NCBI GenBank assembly: GCA_947627825.1
Contig: CANQXO010000080.1
Coordinates: forward strand, 1-6,016
Direction: 5' to 3'
DNA from: an uncultured Clostridia bacterium
Lineage (GTDB): Bacteria; Bacillota_A; Clostridia; TANB77; CAG-508
Length of the DNA: 6,016 nt
The notes below the pieces were generated by a model that searched no databases, was not told the DNA's origin, and saw nothing but the letters and a program-made list of their open reading frames with translations. Every line of letters starts with the position of its first letter. The first letter of the stretch is position 1. This document shows, in pieces, positions 1-5,568 of the stretch. The position numbers and the translations under genes are program-made.

Positions 1-24
1 AGGCGCCATATATTTCAATGTGAC

Positions 25-30
25 AGGTGG
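25..30 (+). promoter_or_regulatory. Ribosome binding site that decides the M56 start
   Basis: AGGTGG lies 8 bases before ATG 39. It overlaps the alternative GTG start at 27, which has no purine-rich site of its own upstream. This makes ATG 39 the likelier initiation codon. Confidence 0.6.
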
Positions 31-38
31 GTAAAATT

Positions 39-1187
39 ATGGATAGTGTTTTTACGAAAGTGTTGGAAATGAGCATAGTGGGCTGTTACAGCACGATGGT
101 TGTAATGCTCGTCAGAAGACTTCTTTGGAAATGCGAGAGGAAATATTCCTACTGTTTATGGATAATAGTATTTTTAAATCTGTGTATTCCGTTCTCAATC
201 CACAGCCATTTCAGCCTTATCCCAAAACGTGTAGCGGAGTTTTCCGTGACAAGGGAGGAAAAAACGTTATCGGACAGCAAATTAAACGACAGCATGATAT
301 ACAATCAGGCAAATAAAAATCAGGCTGTAAACCGAAATGACAGTTCAGGCGTATCAGAAACCTCTGATGCACTGGCGCAGTATCAGGCAAAAAACAATGC
401 AAAAAGCACAAACGTAAACGGGAGAACAGGCATCATTTTTAAATCGGCAGAAATCATATGGCTGTTGGGAGTGTTTGCAATCATAGGCGTAAATTTAGCA
501 GAATATCTGTGCCTAAAAAAACGCATTATGCGCGCCGAAAATATTTATTTGGACTCTGAACAGCGTATCTGCGAAACGGACATTGGCGGCGGTGCGTTTT
601 TATTCGGATTATTCCACCCGATAATATATCTGCCGCGCGGACTGTCACAAGAAGAACGCGCATACGTCCTTGCGCATGAGCTTTATCACAAGAAGAGAAA
701 AGATTACCTGCTAAAACCCGCCGCACTCTGCATTACGGCGGTGCACTGGTTCAATCCTTTTGCGTGGATAGCGTATCTGCTGTTTTGTCAGGACATGGAG
801 GTATCGTGCGACGAAAGGGTCATGTCGGACATTGGCGGACAGATACGCAGGCAGTACGCGGAAAGTCTGTTGAAATTTGCGGCGGCACAGAGCGGATTTA
901 CGTTTACGGCACTTAATTTCGGCAAGCCCGCGTTGGAAAGCCGCATCAAAAACGTGTTAAAAGAAAAAAAGAAAAGTGTTGTATTTACATTCATAGCAGT
1001 TGCGGGAGTAATTATAATATCACTGGGACTTATGCTTCGTCCCGCTAACGGAAATGGGAATTATGATGAGTCAGATATACATACGGAAGCGGAAAATAAT
1101 GAAAATGATACCGCTTTAGGAGCACAAGCACCAGTTTTAAGTTTACCTGTAACAGTAACAGCATCACAAAGAATAGCACAAAGTTAA
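39..1187 (+). CDS. M56-family (BlaR1/MecR1-like) membrane zinc peptidase with a TasA-like C-terminal tail
   Basis: This is a membrane metallopeptidase of the kind that senses an outside signal and cleaves a cytoplasmic BlaI-type repressor. Numbering is from ATG 39 (382 aa). Hydrophobic segments lie at about 3-27, 38-58, 131-159 and 313-333, giving the four-helix BlaR1 layout. The zinc motif HELYH is at 213-217, followed by the family-typical HWFNPFAW and DMEVSCDE, whose Glu254 is the probable third ligand. ATG 39 is preferred over GTG 27 because AGGTGG at 25-30 sits 8 bases before it, and GTG 27 lies inside that site. No penicillin-binding sensor domain follows the last helix. The short outer tail ends in about 26 residues (DTALGAQAPV through SQRIAQS) that match the C-termini of the TasA-like genes downstream. 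The M56 assignment is strong. The partner repressor would lie left of the window and is not seen. Whether the fused protein is real or an assembly chimera is open. Confidence 0.88.
   Translation: MDSVFTKVLEMSIVGCYSTMVVMLVRRLLWKCERKYSYCLWIIVFLNLCIPFSIHSHFSLIPKRVAEFSVTREEKTLSDSKLNDSMIYNQANKNQAVNRNDSSGVSETSDALAQYQAKNNAKSTNVNGRTGIIFKSAEIIWLLGVFAIIGVNLAEYLCLKKRIMRAENIYLDSEQRICETDIGGGAFLFGLFHPIIYLPRGLSQEERAYVLAHELYHKKRKDYLLKPAALCITAVHWFNPFAWIAYLLFCQDMEVSCDERVMSDIGGQIRRQYAESLLKFAAAQSGFTFTALNFGKPALESRIKNVLKEKKKSVVFTFIAVAGVIIISLGLMLRPANGNGNYDESDIHTEAENNENDTALGAQAPVLSLPVTVTASQRIAQS
1104..1187 (+). pseudogene. Remnant 3' end of a sixth TasA-like paralogue, fused in frame to the M56 gene
   Basis: The translated stretch DTALGAQAPVLSLPVTVTAS and its ending QRIAQS follow the C-terminal pattern of A to E: DDT, then LGA, then LSLP(V/I)T, then TASQ. 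At DNA level 1131-1187 matches 1769-1825 (end of gene A) at 52 of 57 bases, including a 31-base identical run (1132-1162 and 1770-1800). The upstream part (about 1104-1123) is closer to the end of gene D. The 14-base spacer to gene A matches the A-to-B spacer at 12 of 14 positions. This piece therefore carries the normal end of an array gene, including the gap to the next one, with the rest of that gene missing. It could be a product of unequal recombination or deletion, or of misassembly. Confidence 0.75.
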
Positions 1188-1201
1188 AAGGGAGGTAAAA
1201 T

Positions 1202-1825
1202 ATGAATAAAAAGACATTACTAGTAGTAGCAACTGGAATACTTTTAGCAGTAGCAGGAGCAGGAGTTGGAGCAACATTTTCACGATATACTAGTGAAGCT
1301 ACAGCAACACCAGAAGCGAAGGTAGCAAAATGGGCGGTAAAAGTGGGTGAAACAGATATTTCTAATGGAAGTAATAAGACTTTTAATGCCAAAATAACAT
1401 GGGAAACTAATGAAAACGTTGAAACAGGATATTTTGCACCAGGATCAAAAGGGCATATAACTTTTGATATAGATGCAACAGGGACACAAGTTCCAGTAGA
1501 TTATTCAATAGCAATAGATGAAACTGCTTTAAAAAATCACTCTCAAATAGCAATTAAAAATGTAACTGCAAGCCCTTCTACAAATGGTGTAGAATCAACA
1601 CTAGAAGAACTTAATAAAGACGAAAATGAAAATGCAATTTATACTGGAAGTATTGAACTTAATGCAGAAAAAAAGAAAATAACAATTACAATAAACTTAG
1701 AGTGGGCTGATAATGTTAATACAAATGCAGATGATACAATTTTGGGAGCTGGTAATGAATCAGGAAATACAGTTTTAAGTTTACCTGTAACAGTAACAGC
1801 GTCACAAAGAGTAGCTCAAAGCTAA
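1202..1825 (+). CDS. TasA/CalY-like SipW-dependent surface subunit, paralogue A
   Basis: This is a predicted secreted fibre-type subunit of 207 aa. A lysine-bearing start (MNKK) leads into a hydrophobic segment at 5-24. The likely cleavage follows GVGA24, giving a mature end TFSRYTSEAT that corresponds to the AFND region at the mature start of TasA. The mature part carries the landmarks shared by all five paralogues: VAKW (41-44), APGSKG (79-84), TQVP (95-98), LEW (166-168), DDT (177-179) and LSLPVTVTASQ near the end. GGAGG at 1191-1195 supports ATG 1202. It starts 14 bases after the fused M56 gene, so co-transcription is likely. Residues 124-148 (Asn, Glu and Ser rich) differ most from the other copies. 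Residues 1-44 match paralogue B at 41 of 44 positions, while the central part is less like B than B is like D. The family call rests on the leader, domain size and the nearby SipW; the exact role is inferred. Confidence 0.85.
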   Translation: MNKKTLLVVATGILLAVAGAGVGATFSRYTSEATATPEAKVAKWAVKVGETDISNGSNKTFNAKITWETNENVETGYFAPGSKGHITFDIDATGTQVPVDYSIAIDETALKNHSQIAIKNVTASPSTNGVESTLEELNKDENENAIYTGSIELNAEKKKITITINLEWADNVNTNADDTILGAGNESGNTVLSLPVTVTASQRVAQS

Positions 1826-1839
1826 AAAGGAGGTAAAGT

Positions 1840-2430
1840 ATGAATAAAAAGACAATACTTGTAATAATAACAGGAATACTTTTAGCAGTAGCGGGAGCAG
1901 GAGTTGGAGCAACATTTTCTCGATATACAAGTGAAGCTACAGCAACACCAGAAGCGAAGGTAGCAAAATGGCATGTAAATGTTGGTGGCGAAGATATATC
2001 AAATGGAGAAACAAAACAATTTAATGCGGTAATTAAATGGGAAGATAATGAAAATGTTCAGCCTGACTATATTGCGCCAGGATCAAAAGGAACAATAACA
2101 TTTATAATAGATGCAGATAGAACTCAAGTACCTATAGATTATTCAATAGTAATTAATACGAAAGAAATTAGCAGTCATTCACAAATAAGTATAAAACAAG
2201 TAACAGCAAGTCCTCACAATGAAAAAGAAACAACTCTAAATGCAGATGATGCCTATACTTTTAATGGTGGAATTGATCTTGCTGACGTAAGTAAACCAGT
2301 AACAATAACTATAAACTTAGAGTGGGAAAATCAAGAAGATAAAAATGCAGATGATACATCTTTAGGAGCAACAGCACCTATACTAAGTTTACCAATTACA
2401 TTTACTGCATCACAAAGGATAGTTGAATAA
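1840..2430 (+). CDS. TasA/CalY-like SipW-dependent surface subunit, paralogue B
   Basis: This 196-aa paralogue is the shortest of the five. The hydrophobic leader spans 5-24 with probable cleavage after GVGA24. Landmarks are VAKW (41-44), VGGEDIS (48-54), APGSKG (79-84), TQVP (95-98), LEW (160-162), DDT (171-173) and LSLPITFTASQ at the end. AGGAGG at 1828-1833 supports ATG 1840. The gap to A is 14 bases. Its leader and first mature residues are nearly those of A, including a 42-base identical DNA run (1292-1333 and 1930-1971). Its body pairs with D: residues 45-72 match D 46-73 at 21 of 28 positions, and both end in LSLPITFTASQ. This mixed affinity points to gene conversion between neighbours. 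The product is probably exported, cleaved by the SipW-like enzyme and assembled outside the cell. Confidence 0.85.
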   Translation: MNKKTILVIITGILLAVAGAGVGATFSRYTSEATATPEAKVAKWHVNVGGEDISNGETKQFNAVIKWEDNENVQPDYIAPGSKGTITFIIDADRTQVPIDYSIVINTKEISSHSQISIKQVTASPHNEKETTLNADDAYTFNGGIDLADVSKPVTITINLEWENQEDKNADDTSLGATAPILSLPITFTASQRIVE

Positions 2431-2431
2431 A

Positions 2432-2438
2432 AGAGGTG
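2432..2438 (+). promoter_or_regulatory. Ribosome binding site that decides the paralogue C start
   Basis: AGAGGTG lies 6 bases before ATG 2445 and contains the competing GTG 2436. Agreement of the ATG-start protein with paralogue E supports this reading. Confidence 0.65.
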
Positions 2439-2444
2439 AAAAAA

Positions 2445-3047
2445 ATGGAAAAAAGAAATTATATCTTAGTAGGAATTGCAGCTATTCTATTATGTCTTGT
2501 AGGTGGAGTTGTAGGAGCAACGTTCTCTAGATATACGAGTCAAGCAACAGCAACACCAACTGCAAAGGTAGCAAAATGGCAAGTTAAAGTTAATGATCAA
2601 AATATTAGTCAAAATGGGCCACATTCATTTACACCTAAAATAACTTGGACAAATCCATTAGCCGATAAAGATGTAATGGCACCAGGTTCAACAGGTGAAA
2701 TTACTTTTACTATTAATGCTGAAGGCACACAAGTTCCAGTGATTTATAATATTGCAATCAACACTGAAAAAATAAAAGATCATAAACAAATTAAAATAGA
2801 AAAAGTTACTGCAGAAGCCAATAGTGAAGGGGAAAAAGATTTAACACTTACAAATTCAGATAGTGATAATATTAAAAATTACAATGGAACAATAGATCTT
2901 AATAAGACAGCTTATCCGATTACTATAAAAATAAAGTTGAAATGGGAAAATCAGGATGCAAATAATGAAGATGATACAACAATAGGTGCAACAATTGAAA
3001 ATTTTGATTTACCTATAACTGTAACAGCATCACAAAAAGTAGAATAA
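2445..3047 (+). CDS. TasA/CalY-like SipW-dependent surface subunit, paralogue C
   Basis: This gene encodes 200 aa from ATG 2445. An in-frame GTG at 2436 would add three residues, but it is part of the ribosome binding site AGAGGTG (2432-2438). The ATG start also gives MEKRNYIL, which aligns with the MKKRNYIL start of paralogue E. The leader is hydrophobic over 6-25, with probable cleavage after VVGA25. Landmarks are VAKW (42-45), APGSTG (79-84), TQVP (95-98), LKW in place of the usual LEW (165-167), DDT (176-178) and DLPITVTASQ at the end. C and E form a distinct subtype: without gaps, 84 of the first 120 positions are identical. Both have ITWTN and VMAPGSTG where A, B and D have NENV-like and IAPGSKG-like sequence. 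The gap to B is 14 bases. An 89-base gap with inverted repeats follows. Confidence 0.85.
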   Translation: MEKRNYILVGIAAILLCLVGGVVGATFSRYTSQATATPTAKVAKWQVKVNDQNISQNGPHSFTPKITWTNPLADKDVMAPGSTGEITFTINAEGTQVPVIYNIAINTEKIKDHKQIKIEKVTAEANSEGEKDLTLTNSDSDNIKNYNGTIDLNKTAYPITIKIKLKWENQDANNEDDTTIGATIENFDLPITVTASQKVE

Positions 3048-3136
3048 ATTTAGGAATATTAAATAATTCCTTTATAGAAACATAAGTAAACTTATGTCTC
3101 TGTAAAAGAATTATAATAATAAAAGTAGGAGGAAAC
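3048..3136 (+). promoter_or_regulatory. Intergenic segment with two inverted repeats inside the subunit array
   Basis: This is the longest gap in the array; the other spacers are 14-17 bases. The first inverted repeat is AGGAAT (3052-3057) with ATTCCT (3066-3071), loop 8. The second is stronger: 3075-3086 can pair with 3091-3102 around a TAAA loop, with one A-C mismatch and one G-T wobble in 12 positions. Its core ACATAAG/CTTATGT is perfect. No run of T follows, so it is not a classical intrinsic terminator. A TATAAT at 3112-3117 could be a -10 element for gene D, but no convincing -35 is seen. It may set the relative expression of the B-C and D-E units through processing, attenuation or a regulator site. 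The repeats are plain in the sequence; the function is a guess. Confidence 0.5.
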
Positions 3137-3736
3137 ATGAAAAAAGTTAATTACTTATTAATGGGTGCAATAGCACTTTTGGTAACAATAGCAGGCGGAA
3201 CAATTGGTGCAACTTTATCTCGATATCAAAGTGAAGCTACAACAACCCCACAGTTAGATGTTGCTAAATGGTATGTAAAAGTTGGCGGAGAAGATATATC
3301 GGATGGAGAACAAAAACAATTTAATGCTATTATTGATTGGGAAGAAAATGAAAATATTTCTAAAGATGAAGAAAATTTAATTGCTCCAGGATCTAAAGGT
3401 ACAATATCTTTTGAAATAGAAGCAGATCAAACTCAAGTTCCTATTGATTATACTGTTAAAATAAATACAGAAGAAATAAAAGAACATTCTCAAATAAAAA
3501 TTACAGATGTAACAGCAACGCCTAATAATGAAAGTGATTCTAAATTAAATAATATTGAGGATTATACTTACACTGGCGGAATTGATCTTGATGATATAAG
3601 TAAACCAATTAAAATAACTATTAATTTAGAATGGACAGCTCTGGGATCTGAATCAGATGATACTGCTTTAGGAGCAGAATCACCAATATTAAGTTTACCA
3701 ATAACATTTACAGCGTCACAAAGAATTGCCGCATAA
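3137..3736 (+). CDS. TasA/CalY-like SipW-dependent surface subunit, paralogue D
   Basis: This 199-aa subunit has AGGAGG at 3127-3132 before its ATG. The leader (MKKVNYLLMG onward) is hydrophobic to residue 25, with probable cleavage after TIGA25. Its sequence is unlike both the A/B and the C/E leaders. Mature landmarks are SRYQSEA (28-34), VAKW (42-45), VGGEDIS (49-55), APGSKG (83-88), TQVP (99-102), LEW (164-166), DDT (174-176) and LSLPITFTASQ at the end. The body resembles B, with a short acidic insertion (KDEEN, 76-80) just before the APGSKG turn. It opens the second two-gene unit (D-E), which parallels B-C. It may have its own transcription start in the preceding gap. Its function as a fibre-type surface subunit is inferred from the family and from the nearby SipW. 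Confidence 0.85.
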   Translation: MKKVNYLLMGAIALLVTIAGGTIGATLSRYQSEATTTPQLDVAKWYVKVGGEDISDGEQKQFNAIIDWEENENISKDEENLIAPGSKGTISFEIEADQTQVPIDYTVKINTEEIKEHSQIKITDVTATPNNESDSKLNNIEDYTYTGGIDLDDISKPIKITINLEWTALGSESDDTALGAESPILSLPITFTASQRIAA

Positions 3737-3753
3737 ATTAAGGAGGAAAAATA

Positions 3754-4359
3754 ATGAAAAAAAGAAATTACATATTAATAGGAATTGTTGCAATATTATT
3801 ATGTGTAGTAGGTGGAGTAGTAGGAGCAACATTCTCACGATATACTAGTACAGCAACAGCAACACCGCAAGCACAAGTAGCAAAGTGGAAAGTAAAAGTA
3901 AATGAAACAGAAATAAGTAAAAATGGATCACATACCTTTAATCCGACAATAACTTGGACAAATGCTTTAGCAGCTAATGGTGTAATGGCGCCTGGTTCAA
4001 CTGGTACAATAACGTTTACTCTTGATGGGAGTGATACTCAAGTACCAATAATATATAACGTGGCTATTAATACTCAGAGTATAAAAAATTATTCTCAAAT
4101 ATCAATAAAGAGTGTAACAGCAGAAAAAAATAGTGAAGGAAAGACGGAGTTAAAGCTTTTAAATTCTACAGAAAATGAAGAAATAAAAAATTATACTGGT
4201 AACATTGAATTGGATGATATAAATTCACCTCTTACTATCACTATAAATTTAGAGTGGAAGAATGATGATGAAAATAATCAATCGGATACAACAATAGGTT
4301 CAACAATAGAAGATTTTGATTTACCTATTACTGTTACTGCGTCTCAAAAAGTAGAATAA
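3754..4359 (+). CDS. TasA/CalY-like SipW-dependent surface subunit, paralogue E
   Basis: This 201-aa subunit follows D after 17 bases, with AGGAGG at 3741-3746. The hydrophobic leader runs to about residue 25, with probable cleavage after VVGA25. Landmarks are SRYTS (28-32), VAKW (42-45), APGSTG (79-84), TQVP (95-98), LEW (166-168), SDTTIGS (177-183) and DLPITVTASQ at the end. It belongs with C. It is the last of the close paralogues; after it, base composition drops and the proteins diverge. The Cys in the leader (AILLC, 13-17, shared with C) is not in a lipobox, so a lipoprotein is unlikely. Confidence 0.85.
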   Translation: MKKRNYILIGIVAILLCVVGGVVGATFSRYTSTATATPQAQVAKWKVKVNETEISKNGSHTFNPTITWTNALAANGVMAPGSTGTITFTLDGSDTQVPIIYNVAINTQSIKNYSQISIKSVTAEKNSEGKTELKLLNSTENEEIKNYTGNIELDDINSPLTITINLEWKNDDENNQSDTTIGSTIEDFDLPITVTASQKVE

Positions 4360-4417
4360 TAAAATTATTAAATACCATAAAATAATATAATATTTAAATT
4401 AGAAAGAGGTAATAAAT

Positions 4418-5053
4418 ATGGTTGAAAATCAAGAAAAAAGTGGAAAGAAAAATAATAACAAATTACTTGTTGCAGGAATTATAATATTAATTATAATTAT
4501 ATTAATATTATTATTTCTTAATTATTTATTGTTAAAAAATAATAAAACAATGAAAGAAAGAGTGCCTACAGGTAATGTAGATATATTTGAAATTAATTGT
4601 GATTATAATTGTGCATGTAATACAAATAATAATACTGTAGATATAAATGGTAATTCAAAATGGGAATCTACTAATGTATTAAACTTATTCTCTAATCCAT
4701 TTTTTGAAGGAGAAAATATTATTGCACCATTATCTACTAATGCATATGAATTTATAATAAAAAATTCAACTAATTTTAATGTATCATATAATTTAAAATT
4801 CGTAGAAGATAATGAATATAATATAAACATGAAGTATCGTTTAAAAAGAAATAATGAATATATTGCAGGTAATGATGAAGAATGGATCACATATGAAGAG
4901 TTGAATACATCAGTAGATAATTTAGATACAAAAGGTTCTGATACATATTATTTGGAATGGAAATGGTTTGAATCAGAAAATGATACAGAAGTTGGATCAC
5001 AAATAGAAGCTAATTATATTTTAAATATAGAATTAAGTGCTAAGCAATTATGA
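4418..5053 (+). CDS. Divergent membrane-anchored TasA-like protein F, next to SipW
   Basis: This 211-aa protein has a polar, Lys/Asn-rich start (1-15), a long hydrophobic segment (16-39) and an outer domain. Unlike A-E, the hydrophobic segment leads into KNNKTMKERVPTGNVDIFEI with no small-residue cleavage site, so it may stay in the membrane. The domain has a weak version of the family turn (IIAPLSTNAYEF, 101-112). It ends with YYLEWKWFESENDTEVG (177-193) and a final strand ending LSAKQL, recalling the LEW...DDT...TASQ order of A-E. C61, C65 and C67 form a CxxxCxC cluster not present in A-E. AGAGGT at 4405-4410 supports the start. Its stop overlaps the next start (ATGA), so it is translationally coupled to the signal peptidase. 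It could be an anchor, a base subunit or an assembly factor. The TasA-like label is moderate. Confidence 0.7.
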   Translation: MVENQEKSGKKNNNKLLVAGIIILIIIILILLFLNYLLLKNNKTMKERVPTGNVDIFEINCDYNCACNTNNNTVDINGNSKWESTNVLNLFSNPFFEGENIIAPLSTNAYEFIIKNSTNFNVSYNLKFVEDNEYNINMKYRLKRNNEYIAGNDEEWITYEELNTSVDNLDTKGSDTYYLEWKWFESENDTEVGSQIEANYILNIELSAKQL

Positions 5054-5568
5054 AAAAGAATATAGATAATAAAAAATCTTTATTAAAAATAATATTAAAA
5101 ATATCTAATATTATATTTACTACTATATTAATAATATTTATATTATTTTTAGTAACTTTATTAGTATTAAAAAAAGATGGAAATACAATACATATAGGAG
5201 ATTATTATATATTTAAAATAGCGACAGGTAGTATGCATCCAACATTAAAAATTGATGATTTAGTATTAGTTAAAAAAACAGACGATTATAAAGTAGATGA
5301 TATTATTACATATTATGAAGGAACTAAATATGTTACACATAGATTAATAAAGATAGAAAATGGTGAATATATAACAAAAGGGGATCATAATAATGTAGAA
5401 GATGATCCAATAAAAAAAGAAGAAATATTTGGTAAAGTTATATCAAATTTAGTATTTTTTAGAATATTATATGAATTGTGTATAAATCCATTTGTGATGA
5501 CTTTAATTGTTTTAATATTAATATTAATAAATATATTAACACGAAAGGATAAAAAACATGTTAAATAA
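5050..5568 (+). CDS. sipW: SipW-like signal peptidase I (ER-type, S26B)
   Basis: This 172-aa enzyme is expected to remove the leaders of TasA/CalY-type proteins at the membrane. A hydrophobic segment at about 11-40 is followed by the catalytic Ser61 in TGSMHPTL (59-66). His97 in VTHRL stands where ordinary bacterial type I peptidases have Lys, which marks the ER/archaeal/SipW class. Asp112 in KGDHNN and the acidic VEDDP (116-120) complete the active-site boxes. A second membrane helix lies at about 147-163, then a basic tail. The start overlaps the stop of F in an ATGA arrangement and has no clear ribosome binding site, suggesting coupled translation. The end overlaps gene G by 11 bases. It is the only signal peptidase visible and is the likely processor of A-E and G. 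The family is clear; the symbol is by analogy with Bacillus. Confidence 0.92.
   Translation: MKKNIDNKKSLLKIILKISNIIFTTILIIFILFLVTLLVLKKDGNTIHIGDYYIFKIATGSMHPTLKIDDLVLVKKTDDYKVDDIITYYEGTKYVTHRLIKIENGEYITKGDHNNVEDDPIKKEEIFGKVISNLVFFRILYELCINPFVMTLIVLILILINILTRKDKKHVK

Larger units (their letters stand above)
1840..4359 (+). repeat. Duplicated two-gene unit: B+C (1840-3047) and D+E (3137-4359)
   Basis: Gene order alternates by subtype. B and D share VGGEDIS, KQFNA, IAPGSKGTI and LSLPITFTASQ. C and E share KRNYIL, ITWTN, VMAPGSTG and DLPITVTASQKVE. The simplest reading is an old tandem duplication of a B-C pair followed by divergence. DNA identity is now patchy, so exact ends cannot be set by eye. 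Confidence 0.6.

Noticed and set aside
1..38. End of an upstream gene such as a BlaI-type repressor
   Set aside because: Stops occur in more than one frame here and the few residues match nothing I can recognise, so no frame can be chosen.
125..994. Small open frames at 125-316 (+), 217-411 (-), 526-726 (-) and 788-994 (-)
   Set aside because: All fall inside the well-supported M56 gene and encode nothing recognisable.
1045..1392. Open frame of 115 codons on the minus strand
   Set aside because: It lies antisense across the M56/A boundary, has no ribosome binding site or recognisable product, and mirrors the coding bias of the + strand genes.
3112..3117. TATAAT as a promoter for gene D
   Set aside because: No acceptable -35 is found at the right distance and such strings are common in AT-rich DNA; it is kept only as a possibility in the intergenic entry.
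2484..3804. Lipobox at the leader Cys of C and E
   Set aside because: The residues before Cys are I-L-L, not the small residue needed at -1, and the Cys sits in mid-helix ahead of a normal cleavage site.
1140..4350. LPVT/LPIT near the C-termini as sortase LPXTG signals
   Set aside because: There is no Gly after the Thr and no hydrophobic segment or basic tail follows; this looks like the last beta strand of the domain.
4355..4391. Terminator (AATAAT/ATTATT) or promoter (TATAAT at 4386-4391) between E and F
   Set aside because: The stem is only six A-T pairs without a T-run, and the -10-like string has no -35; chance matches are expected here.
4603..4890. Open frame of 95 codons on the minus strand
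   Set aside because: It is antisense to gene F in very AT-rich DNA, with no family features. F has a good start and overlaps SipW properly.
5050..5053. Mycoplasma-type code in which TGA means Trp
   Set aside because: All Trp codons in the genes use TGG, and the single TGA ends F exactly where the signal peptidase begins.
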